From NCBI GenBank assembly GCA_016873215.1, contig VGXU01000011.1, positions 1 to 53,562 of the forward strand: a stretch of 53,562 nucleotides of DNA. The letters are read 5' to 3'. Below, one piece after another: positions 46,609 to 53,562 of this stretch (position 1 is its first letter; each line of letters starts with the position of its first letter). Origin of the DNA: Planctomycetota bacterium. GTDB lineage: Bacteria; Planctomycetota; Phycisphaerae; Sedimentisphaerales; Anaerohalosphaeraceae. The notes under the pieces were generated by a model, which ran no database searches, was not told the DNA's origin, and saw only the letters and a program-made list of their open reading frames with translations. The position numbers and the translations under genes were made by a program.

Positions 46609-46767
46609 GCCGGTTTTCACCGCAACGGGATTGTGGATGAGTGGGATTTGGAACTGATGAATCTTTGTATGGGCGCGGTCAGCGACCCCAACATTGTCCG
46701 GCTGGATATGGATTATGACGGCCGGGTTGATATGCCGGATTTCGGGCAAGCATTGGTGGAACCTTGA
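46609..46767 (+). pseudogene. Dockerin-like fragment
   Basis: Without a start codon, this frame reads HRNGIVDEWDLELMNLCMG and later LDMDYDGRVDMPDFGQAL before a TGA stop. The two Asp-rich loops spaced about 24 residues apart are the dockerin-like Ca-binding repeats found in secreted proteins elsewhere in this window. A TGA lies just upstream (46603), so this is a decayed end of a longer protein. Confidence 0.6.
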
Positions 46768-47299
46768 TGAAAAGAGTAGGGTATTTTCCTATTTCAATCT
46801 CCAGGAGCTGCTGCCTGATGACTGGGATCACAGGGGGTTTAGTTTATGGAGTATCGGAATGCATGATACAGTGAACAAATGGATTGTCTTTGTGGATTGC
46901 TGCAGATCAGCGGCGTTTGATACGTTCGATGTACAGCCGGATATGGCACGAACCTTTGGAATTTTTAACAGCGGCAATAACAATCAGATATATATAGGAT
47001 GGCATTACAAGATTACCACAACTCAGAGTGGACACAGAGAAATCTTTTCTCCCCGAAATTTTGAAAAATACAAAACGAAAATCGATCCCGGCATTATACG
47101 GTTCTGGGAAAAGATGGGGACAGGCAGTACGGTAGAGCAAGCGCTGGAAGCAACAACTCAAGCAAGTTATCTGGGCGAGGATACGCCTCTCACGCTGTGG
47201 GGTTCGAATACGAAAATGGATCTTGCCGTACCAAACAGTGATGATAGCATCCGTGTTTATGGCAATGGACTGACAAATAAATTAAGCAACAGCAATTAG
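46694..47299 (+). pseudogene. 5'-truncated second caspase-like sequence
   Basis: The open frame of 201 codons overlaps the dockerin fragment in another frame for its first 23 residues. From about residue 24 it resembles the C-terminal half of the caspase-like protein at 45004: KWIVFVDCCRSAAFD corresponds to SLEFAYFDCCYGG, IYIGWHYKI to VYQGWYDMS, and FWEKMGTGSTVEQALEAT to EWERLGAGDNLYDALDYT. The region with the catalytic His is missing, so it cannot be an active peptidase on its own. It follows a dockerin scrap and looks like the remains of a tandem duplicate. It could be expressed as a small protein, but there is no clear ribosome site before 46694. Confidence 0.55.
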
Positions 47300-47310
47300 C
47301 GAGGATTAAA

Positions 47311-48306
47311 ATGAAAAAGATGATTTTCTATGCGCTATTGGTTTTGATGACATTGGAGTGTTCATCCTGTCAGAAAAGACAGGAGAGAACTTCTTTGCCA
47401 GTTGAGGTTTGGGATGGTAAAAGTTTTTTACGAGAACGTGGGCTTCCTGTAAGTATTGTCTGGTTTAGAGGGCCGGGCGCAGAACTACCTCATAAGGGGT
47501 TTTGTCATGCAAAAGAGATTAAGGAAATTGTAGATCGGCTGCTGTGGCCTGAAATTCCAGGTTCACCGCCGGATATGTCCTTAGTGCCGGAAACTCGGAA
47601 TCTGTTGTGTTTATCTTTTTTTGAGGCAGGCCAATATTATGTTTCGCGTGTAGTGGTGGTTGATTTTGATATTGATAAAAATGGCGTTTTCCTCGGGCCT
47701 CGCGGCAAAAGCCCGGCGTTGGGCAAACTGTTGCAGGAAAAGGAGGAATCCGGCTTGAAAGGGTATTCTGTTTACGGCAGTCCTGACACTGAAGAAGAAA
47801 TGATCGACAGAAGTGAAACAATAAAACGTTACATGCAAGACCATCAAAAACGTTACGAGGAGGCCGTAGCACGCTACGAAATCCTCGGTGTTACGCATCC
47901 ATTTGAGCTTGTGGATATAACCATTGACGACCTTTTGAAAGACACCCCCAATAGCTTTGATGGCGTCCTCATTCGACGAAGCAACGACCCTGATCCGAAC
48001 CATGTGATGGCGATAGCCGGAGAACTTCGTAGTGCGCAACCCATTGTTGGCCACAAAATTAACGCCGATAAAATATTGGGGTATCCCTGGCCTATCCGTA
48101 TCTTTGAAGGATTCCAAAAGGCCGACCGAGTAAAGCTTCCCGCCATGGACAACTACCAGTACGAAGTAATCTTTCTAAATGGCAGTAATCGAAAAGGCTA
48201 CAGGATTAAAATGGCCGTCGATAAGAAGTATGTCTATGGCGCAGGCTATCGCTCCAAACAGCTTCGCAAAGACTTTGCGAAAAGGGGGTTATTTGAGACA
48301 AAATAA
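47311..48306 (+). CDS. Putative lipoprotein of unknown function
   Basis: The 331-residue protein begins MKKMIFYALLVLMTLECSSC, a signal peptide with Cys residues that could act as a lipoprotein attachment site though the lipobox is not canonical. The rest is mixed: a beta-rich region (about 30-130), a long charged helix (about 145-190, RYMQDHQKRYEEAVARYE) and a C-terminal beta region (about 230-331) with KADRVKLPAMDNYQYEVIFL. I do not recognise a family. GAGG stands before the ATG. It lies in the AT-rich island next to caspase-like remnants, 11 bases after their end, and may have been part of the same cargo. A terminator follows at 48442. Confidence 0.6.
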   Translation: MKKMIFYALLVLMTLECSSCQKRQERTSLPVEVWDGKSFLRERGLPVSIVWFRGPGAELPHKGFCHAKEIKEIVDRLLWPEIPGSPPDMSLVPETRNLLCLSFFEAGQYYVSRVVVVDFDIDKNGVFLGPRGKSPALGKLLQEKEESGLKGYSVYGSPDTEEEMIDRSETIKRYMQDHQKRYEEAVARYEILGVTHPFELVDITIDDLLKDTPNSFDGVLIRRSNDPDPNHVMAIAGELRSAQPIVGHKINADKILGYPWPIRIFEGFQKADRVKLPAMDNYQYEVIFLNGSNRKGYRIKMAVDKKYVYGAGYRSKQLRKDFAKRGLFETK

Positions 48307-48361
48307 GAGAGATTTACGATGCTATTTTCCGATAGGCGTCCAGGGGAGCTTCGGGATACCG

Positions 48362-48415
48362 TCCAGCCCGGCGGATTTTAATCAGGACGGGATTGTGGAT
48401 ACGCAAAAAATAGAT
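48362..48415 (+). pseudogene. Dockerin-like scrap before murE
   Basis: The short frame reads SSPADFNQDGIVDTQKID, the first Ca-binding loop of a dockerin-like repeat. The second loop is missing. It is a third trace of such repeats in the island and supports its origin from secreted-protein genes. Confidence 0.5.
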
Positions 48416-48441
48416 AATCATTCTCTGGCATATAAAATTTC

Positions 48442-48474
48442 AAAGCAGGGGACTGAAACGCTCCTGCTTTTTTT
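48442..48474 (+). terminator. Rho-independent terminator
   Basis: AAAGCAGG ... CCTGCTTT with a 13-nt loop and a T-run follows the lipoprotein gene and precedes the murE leader. Confidence 0.85.
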
Positions 48475-48550
48475 ATCGCGTTCACGAAAAGCAGGGCTTG
48501 TAATGTCGTGTAATTTTGATTAAATAGAGTTTAAATACAATTGTCATAAT

Positions 48551-48740
48551 CTTTTGCGGGAAAGACGGGATGCGTGGCCGAATTTTGCTGAAAAAAAGGC
48601 GGTTTTGTTCGCCCGCGGCGGAGTTCATTTTTACGCGACAGGAATTTTTATGACGTTTACACAGCTTTTGGCTTTAGTGGGATCGCCGGCCGCCGACATC
48701 GGCGTCAGCGCCGACTCCCGCCGGATTCGCAGCGGCGATG
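48551..48740 (+). repeat. Downstream copy of the murE leader (the functional one)
   Basis: The partner of 44905-45094. It contains the ribosome site and first 30 codons of intact murE. Similarity ends within codon 31 (GATG versus GTGTTTGTC). Confidence 0.93.
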
Positions 48741-50101
48741 TGTTTGTCGCCGTACCCGGCGTGCACGCCGACGGGCACAATTTTATCCCGCAAGCGGTCA
48801 AAAACGGCGCTGCATACATCGTGTGCCAAAAACCCGTCGATTGCCGTCCGGCCCAGATGGTTCTGGCCAACCGCTGCGCATACGCTCTTGGCCTGCTGGC
48901 ACAGGCGGCCCAGGGAAATCCCAGTTCCCAGCTTACCAATCTCGCCGTCACCGGCACAAACGGCAAAACCACCGTCAGCTACCTGACCCGCTCGGTCATT
49001 GAAACCGCCGGCCTTGAGGCCGGATTGGTCGGCACAATCATTCTTTCGGCCGGCAGGGCCGTTCAGGAAGCCGCGATGACGACGCCGGATGCCGTGACGA
49101 TTGCCAAAGCGGCCCGGCAAATGGTCGAAGACGGCGCGAAATATATGGTTATCGAGGCCAGCTCCCACGCCCTCGACCAGGACCGCCTGGCCGGGATTTC
49201 CTTTACCGCCGCGGCGTTCACCAATCTGACCGGCGACCATCTGGATTACCATAAAACGATGGAAGACTATCTTGCGGCCAAGACGAAACTGTTTCTGGAT
49301 TTGCCGCCGCACGCCATTGCCATTTTGAACGCCCAGTCGGAAGCGTCTGAAAAAATCGCCGAAAAATGCCGGGTTCGTATCCTTCGCTATGCCATTGACG
49401 AACCGACCGACATCACTGCTCACGTCCAGTCGATGAATGCCGCCGGAAGTGTATTCTCGATTGAATTTAACAATTATATGGAAAAAGTCCGCACGCCGCT
49501 TCCGGGAATGCATAATATCAGCAATCATCTGGCTGCGGCGGGTCTTTGCTTAGCGGCGGGGTTTGATTTGGGAATGGTTGCTAAGGGGCTGTCGGCGCTG
49601 AAAACCGTCCCCGGCCGGCTGGAACCGGTAATTTGCCCGGCCGGGCAAAAGGCCGGCATCGGCGTTTTTGTCGATTACGCCCACACTGACGACGCAATGC
49701 TTAATGTCCTCAATACGCTTAAACCGTTGTGCAAAGGCAAGTTGATTACGGTTTTCGGCTGCGGCGGCGACCGCGACAAGACCAAACGCCCCCGCATGGC
49801 CGCTGTGGCCGAGCGGCTCAGCGATTCGGTCATCGTCACCAGCGACAATCCGCGAACCGAAGACCCGCAGCAAATCATTGCCGACATTCTGGCTGGATTT
49901 TCCGATTTGGCGCGCCGGCAAAAAATTCGTATCGAAGTGGACCGAAAAAAGGCGATTGGACTTGCAATTTCCACCGCAAAAAGAGATGATATTATACTGA
50001 TTGCCGGAAAGGGACATGAGACGTACCAGATTATCGGGACGACCAAGACCCATTTCAGCGATCAGGAAGTCGCCCGCGAAATGATGGAAGCGATTTTGTA
50101 A
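48650..50101 (+). CDS. murE: UDP-N-acetylmuramoyl-tripeptide synthetase MurE
   Basis: MurE adds the third residue of the peptidoglycan stem peptide. The 483-residue protein shows the N-terminal UDP-binding region (SADSRRIRSGDVFVAVPG), the ATP-binding TGTNGKTT (about residue 103), EASSHALDQ, and the specificity motif DNPR (in SDNPRTEDPQ, about residue 400), which marks meso-diaminopimelate as substrate. The start at ATG 48650 has AGGA upstream; the frame is open 32 codons further into the duplicated leader. It is the first gene of the run murE-murF-mraY, with a 94-bp gap to murF. An extra copy of its 5' end lies 3646 bp upstream. Confidence 0.96.
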   Translation: MTFTQLLALVGSPAADIGVSADSRRIRSGDVFVAVPGVHADGHNFIPQAVKNGAAYIVCQKPVDCRPAQMVLANRCAYALGLLAQAAQGNPSSQLTNLAVTGTNGKTTVSYLTRSVIETAGLEAGLVGTIILSAGRAVQEAAMTTPDAVTIAKAARQMVEDGAKYMVIEASSHALDQDRLAGISFTAAAFTNLTGDHLDYHKTMEDYLAAKTKLFLDLPPHAIAILNAQSEASEKIAEKCRVRILRYAIDEPTDITAHVQSMNAAGSVFSIEFNNYMEKVRTPLPGMHNISNHLAAAGLCLAAGFDLGMVAKGLSALKTVPGRLEPVICPAGQKAGIGVFVDYAHTDDAMLNVLNTLKPLCKGKLITVFGCGGDRDKTKRPRMAAVAERLSDSVIVTSDNPRTEDPQQIIADILAGFSDLARRQKIRIEVDRKKAIGLAISTAKRDDIILIAGKGHETYQIIGTTKTHFSDQEVAREMMEAIL

Positions 50102-50195
50102 AACGGGAAAATTTCAGACAGCGTTCTGTTTTGGGAAGCGGAACAAAGGTGGTGCGAATATTGACGTTGGTGATTTGAAAAGTGGATTTTGTTCT

Positions 50196-51617
50196 ATGAT
50201 TGATCTTCAAACGCTGCGGCAAGTTCTGGGCGCCCGCCCCAACGGACATGATAAAGACGCCGAGATGATTATTCACGGGGTCAGCACGGATACCCGTACC
50301 ATTCGGCGAGGGGATTGTTTCTTTGCCGTCATCGGGCCGAATTTCGACGGGCATAATTTTGTCGTTGGGGCGCTGGAAAAAGGTGCTGCCTGCGTCGTAG
50401 TTCAAAAACAGGTTGCGCTGCCGTCGGAATTACAATGCCGGGCCTTGTGGGTGGAAGATACGGTTAAATCGCTGGGACGGCTGGCGGCGTGGTATCGCGG
50501 CCGGCTCAAAGCCAAAGTGGTCGCCATCACCGGCTCGGCGGGAAAAACCACGACCCGTCATATCATTCATCATATTCTCAGCCGTCGTTTCAATTGCCAT
50601 CAGGCGACCGGCAGTTTTAATAATCACATCGGGCTGCCGCTGACGATTTTGTCGGCGCGGGACGAGCACGATGTGCTGGTTCTGGAGCTGGGGACCAATC
50701 ACCCGGGTGAAATCGGTTATCTGACCCGGATTGCCGCTCCGGATATCGCGATGGTTCTTAATGCCGCCCCGGCCCATCTGGAAGGGTTTGGGTCGATTGA
50801 TAATATTATCCGCGAAAAATTGTCTATTCAGGAAGGATTGGCCGGCGGCGGACTGTTCATCCTCAACGGCGATCAGCCGGAGCTTGTCGCATACGCCAAA
50901 ACGCTGAATCGCCCGTTTATTACATTTGGCGTTTCACCGACCTGCGACATTCGGGCGCAAAATCTGCAAACCGACGGCGACGCCGGCCAACTCACAATAG
51001 AAGGGCGGACAATGACTATCCCGCTGCCCGGCCGGGCAAACCTGCTTAACGTGCTGGCCGCATGGGCCATCTGCAAAGCCGTCGGTGTTTCATTGCCGGA
51101 CTTCGCCGAAGCGTTATCGAGTCTGCAGCCGGTGGTGATGCGGATGAGTGTTGAATCCGTTGGGCCGATAAAAATTATCAACGATTGCTACAACGCCAAT
51201 CCCGCCTCAATGGCTAATGCCTTGGATTACCTGGCGACGGTATCTCAAAAAGAGCAGCGCCGAGCGGTTTTTGTTGCAGGCTGTATGGCGGAATTGGGTT
51301 CTGCCTCGGCCAAACTGCATTATGAATTGGGACAAAGAGCCGCTCAGGCCGGCATTGGATGTGTTGCTGCCGCCGGAGCGTTTGCGTCCGATATTATCGC
51401 CGGCGCCGTCGGTGCTGGTTTCGATGCCTCCGCCTGCCAGACGTTTACGACCACACAAGCGCTGTGCGATAATCTGCACAATTTTATCCAGCCGGCCGAT
51501 ATAATACTGGTCAAAGGTTCCCGTGCGGCGGGCATGGAAAAAGCCGTGGAGCGATTGCGGAGCTTGTTTGGCTCCGCCAATGGAAGACATCCGGCTTTGT
51601 GTGAAAATAAAAAATAA
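50196..51617 (+). CDS. murF: UDP-MurNAc-tripeptide-D-Ala-D-Ala ligase MurF
   Basis: MurF completes the UDP-MurNAc-pentapeptide. The 473-residue protein has the N-terminal UDP-binding GVSTDTRTIRRGDCFFAV, the P-loop TGSAGKTTT (about residue 109), ELGTNHPGEI and the C-terminal NDCYNANPASM. The ATG at 50196 (MIDLQTLRQVLG) is preferred; the open frame continues to a TTG at 50175. It lies 94 bp after murE and before mraY, the usual division-cell-wall gene order. Confidence 0.96.
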   Translation: MIDLQTLRQVLGARPNGHDKDAEMIIHGVSTDTRTIRRGDCFFAVIGPNFDGHNFVVGALEKGAACVVVQKQVALPSELQCRALWVEDTVKSLGRLAAWYRGRLKAKVVAITGSAGKTTTRHIIHHILSRRFNCHQATGSFNNHIGLPLTILSARDEHDVLVLELGTNHPGEIGYLTRIAAPDIAMVLNAAPAHLEGFGSIDNIIREKLSIQEGLAGGGLFILNGDQPELVAYAKTLNRPFITFGVSPTCDIRAQNLQTDGDAGQLTIEGRTMTIPLPGRANLLNVLAAWAICKAVGVSLPDFAEALSSLQPVVMRMSVESVGPIKIINDCYNANPASMANALDYLATVSQKEQRRAVFVAGCMAELGSASAKLHYELGQRAAQAGIGCVAAAGAFASDIIAGAVGAGFDASACQTFTTTQALCDNLHNFIQPADIILVKGSRAAGMEKAVERLRSLFGSANGRHPALCENKK

Positions 51618-51739
51618 GAGTCAAATCAAAGATAGAAGATGTAATTCGCCCGCCGATTGACAGAGGGTCCCTTTTTTTATGGATGTCTGATTATTCAGTG
51701 TCGTTTTTTTAAGGCGATGTTTTTTCAGGATGTGTCGGC

Positions 51740-52876
51740 TTGCTGTATCATTTTTGCCATTACTCTAAAGATTTGATGTACGCAGTCGGCTTTTACGCCT
51801 GGGAGGATGTTCTGTTCCGGGCGATTATGGCGGCGATGGCGGCGTTCGCGGTTGCCGTCTGGATGGCGCCGCGAACCATTTGCTGGCTGATGCGGATGAA
51901 AATCGGCGACCGCCCGGAGTTTCATCACGCCGCGCTGAATGAGTTGATGCGCGAACGCGCTAACACGCCGACAATGGGCGGAATCATTATTTTGACGGCT
52001 ATCGCCGTCGGCACGCTGCTGTGGGCCAATTTAACCAACCCCTTTATTCACAAGGCGCTGTTTATTCTGATCTGGTTTGGAGGCATCGGCGGCGCCGATG
52101 ACTGGCTTAAGCTGACCAGCAAGACCCGTCAGCGCAGCCGCGACGGTCTGCGGCCGTGGGAAAAATTGGCCTTTCAGTTCGGCGGGGCGATGCTGGTCGC
52201 ATATTTTCTCTATTCCGACTTTCGCAATATCGAAGACGCCAAACGATTATGGCTGCCGTTCTATAAATACGGCATCCCGCTGGCAAGCTGGATTTTTATC
52301 ATCTTCAGCATCCTGTATATCTCGGCCACCAGCAACGCCGTCAACCTCACCGACGGGATGGACGGTCTCGCGTCCGGATGTCTCGGCATCGCCTCGACGA
52401 CGCTGGTGATTTTGTGCTATATCGCCTCGGAAATGATGAGCCGCTCCAGCCGGATGAGCTGGGCAGGCTATTTATTATTGCCGCATATTCCGCAGTCGGG
52501 AGAACTGTGCATTTTCTTCGGCGCCTTCACCGGCGCCATCCTCGGATTCCTCTGGTACAACTGCCACCCCGCGCAGGTCTTTATGGGGGATGTCGGCTCG
52601 CTGCCGCTGGGGGCGGCGCTGGGCTACGGCGCGATTGTGACTCGCAATGAAATCCTCCTGCTGCTTATCGGCGGCGTCTTCGTCATGGAAATGGGCAGCG
52701 TGATATTACAGGTCTGGTACTTCCGCCGCACCGGCGGAAAACGCATCTTTCGCTGCGCCCCCATCCATCATCATTTTCACCTTGCCGGCTGGTCCGAACC
52801 GCAGGTCGTCGTCCGCTTCTGGCTGCTGTCCATCGCCTTCGCCGTCATCGCCTTAGCAACCCTCAAACTGCGATAG
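51740..52876 (+). CDS. mraY: Phospho-N-acetylmuramoyl-pentapeptide transferase MraY
   Basis: MraY transfers the muramyl-pentapeptide to undecaprenyl phosphate in the inner membrane, making lipid I. The 378-residue protein has about ten membrane helices and the family's cytoplasmic motifs: GIIILTAIAVGT, GGADDWLK, NLTDGMDGLA (about residue 203), FMGDVGSLPLGAAL (about 285) and IHHHFHLAGWSE (about 345). The start appears to be TTG at 51740 with AGGA ten bases upstream, giving MLYHFCHYSKDL, like other MraY proteins. It is 122 bp after murF. The next gene of the usual order (murD) is not in the window. Confidence 0.95.
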   Translation: MLYHFCHYSKDLMYAVGFYAWEDVLFRAIMAAMAAFAVAVWMAPRTICWLMRMKIGDRPEFHHAALNELMRERANTPTMGGIIILTAIAVGTLLWANLTNPFIHKALFILIWFGGIGGADDWLKLTSKTRQRSRDGLRPWEKLAFQFGGAMLVAYFLYSDFRNIEDAKRLWLPFYKYGIPLASWIFIIFSILYISATSNAVNLTDGMDGLASGCLGIASTTLVILCYIASEMMSRSSRMSWAGYLLLPHIPQSGELCIFFGAFTGAILGFLWYNCHPAQVFMGDVGSLPLGAALGYGAIVTRNEILLLLIGGVFVMEMGSVILQVWYFRRTGGKRIFRCAPIHHHFHLAGWSEPQVVVRFWLLSIAFAVIALATLKLR

Positions 52877-52878
52877 CT

Positions 52879-52977
52879 GCCGAACTGGACAGCGATACAA
52901 CCGCGGACTACGACGACTTTAGTGTCTTCACCCAATACCGGCAGGACTTCTGCCCCAACGGCTGGCAATTTAAATGA
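52879..52977 (+). pseudogene. Dockerin-like scrap after mraY
   Basis: Directly after the mraY stop, a frame without start codon reads LDSDTTADYDDFSVFTQYRQ then DFCPNGWQFK before TGA. It resembles a dockerin-like loop followed by its usual C-terminal CP-x-GW segment. It is too short to be a gene and looks like the tail of a lost secreted-protein gene. Confidence 0.5.
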
Positions 52978-53339
52978 GGACTTTTGTCGAAGGATTGATA
53001 ACTGTAAACTCAGTATATAAAATGCTTTACGCTATAGTTTTTGGGTAGGCACGGTTTCGCGTTTTTTTAACGTCGGACTGCTTTTGATTTTGACTATTCG
53101 AGTCCATTTTTATACAATAGTGGTTGTTTTATCAGCGTTCTGCTGCTTTGCGTGGTTTGGTGGAGTGGGTGCGGAGTGGGGTATGAAAGTCGATCGGATT
53201 GGTTATATATGCCTTATCCTTTTTTCCCTGTTCCGAATACAAAGAGAAATATTTTGTCGATGCGGTTGTGTGGTTAGGGTAGAAAATGGTTTGAAAAACC
53301 GCCTTTGGAAATAACAAATATTTTGTTATGGAGGTGTTT
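52978..53339 (+). other. Intergenic region with a promoter-like site
   Basis: 362 bp without a credible gene; an open frame at 53084-53314 has no ribosome site and no family pattern. It holds the promoter candidate at 53090-53118 and presumably the 5' leader of the gene starting at 53340. Confidence 0.45.
53090..53118 (+). promoter_or_regulatory. Probable sigma-70 promoter
   Basis: TTGACT (53090-53095) and TACAAT (53113-53118) with 17-base spacing closely match the consensus. It lies about 215 bases before the start codon at 53340, implying a long leader. Confidence 0.5.
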
Positions 53340-53562
53340 ATGAAAAGCAAAACATTCAGTATTACCATTTCAGCTCTAATGATTTTTGGGAGTCTGTCAC
53401 AAGCGGCACATCTGATGGTGTATACTGAGAATAGCGGGCTTTGGGGACAGGTGGACCGCTACATCAGTGATTCGAACTCAGTAATTCCATCAAGTCCTAT
53501 TGTTGATGCCGGCAGTACGTCGGCCTATGCCGGCATTTCCGGAGCCACGGAGTATTCAAAAA
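53340..53562 (+). CDS. Secreted protein, cut by the window end
   Basis: The first 74 codons are visible. They begin MKSKTFSITISALMIFGSLS with a signal peptide ending near SQA-AH, then HLMVYTENSGLWGQVDRYIS and a Ser/Ala/Gly-rich stretch. GGAGG lies seven bases before the ATG. The protein is exported; its family cannot be told from this part. Confidence 0.7.
   Translation, partial: MKSKTFSITISALMIFGSLSQAAHLMVYTENSGLWGQVDRYISDSNSVIPSSPIVDAGSTSAYAGISGATEYSK

Noticed and set aside
53084-53314. 76-codon frame before the last gene
   Set aside because: No ribosome site; it overlaps the likely promoter and leader of the following secreted-protein gene.

Overview
The window looks like a chromosomal segment of an anaerobic or facultative planctomycete, probably Phycisphaerae and close to Sedimentisphaerales. 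This is an inference from gene content and was not tested by any search. Pointers are secreted proteins with dockerin-like Asp-rich repeats, GLUG motifs and a PEP-CTERM tail; a DUF4954 protein; an NfnAB-type flavin enzyme pair; CsrA; and a real peptidoglycan gene run (murE-murF-mraY). Core genes are GC-rich. Two stretches, about 1-3650 and 45095-48550, are clearly more AT-rich and look like accessory DNA.

Layout. 1-3650: restriction-modification pair, a NucS-like/DUF5655 protein and a small hypothetical gene. 3650-4220: palindromic repeats. 4223-7425: MlaE/MlaF lipid transporter parts, a membrane protein and an SNase-like secreted protein. 7560-9896: a GLUG surface-protein gene behind a consensus promoter but broken by an in-frame TGA. 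10064-12547: an ECF sigma remnant and nfnA-nfnB. 12756-17235: a secreted dockerin protein coupled to an LptC-like membrane protein. 17401-20919: a U32 protein, a RAYT (REP-associated HUH) transposase beside an array of palindromic repeats, and a HEPN-like protein. 20955-28964: carboxynorspermidine dehydrogenase, DUF4954, a SIS protein, dnaA, ftsY and a SOUL lipoprotein. 29242-36481: a zinc-ribbon protein, sigma-70, rpsA, ispH, an aldo/keto reductase, csrA and a membrane protein. 37364-44752: a PEP-CTERM gene with an in-frame TGA, uvrA diverging from endonuclease V, a secreted phosphodiesterase-like protein and a transglutaminase. 45004-48474: an AT-rich island with caspase-like sequences, dockerin scraps, a membrane protein and a lipoprotein-like gene. 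48650-52876: murE, murF, mraY. The window ends inside a secreted protein gene.

The most unusual structure is the island in front of murE. About 190 bp covering the murE leader and its first 30 codons occurs twice, exactly 3646 bp apart. The upstream copy is fused in frame to a caspase-like domain and the downstream copy belongs to intact murE. Inside the island lie a second, 5'-truncated caspase-like fragment and dockerin fragments.

Second is a repeat family around the RAYT gene. Two variable palindromes are joined by a constant 12-nt spacer, the stems change together between copies, and outlying copies lie 16 kb and 14 kb away.

Third, two surface-protein genes each carry one in-frame TGA with the reading frame intact on both sides, although TGA is an ordinary stop elsewhere in the window. 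No tRNA, rRNA or CRISPR array was recognised.
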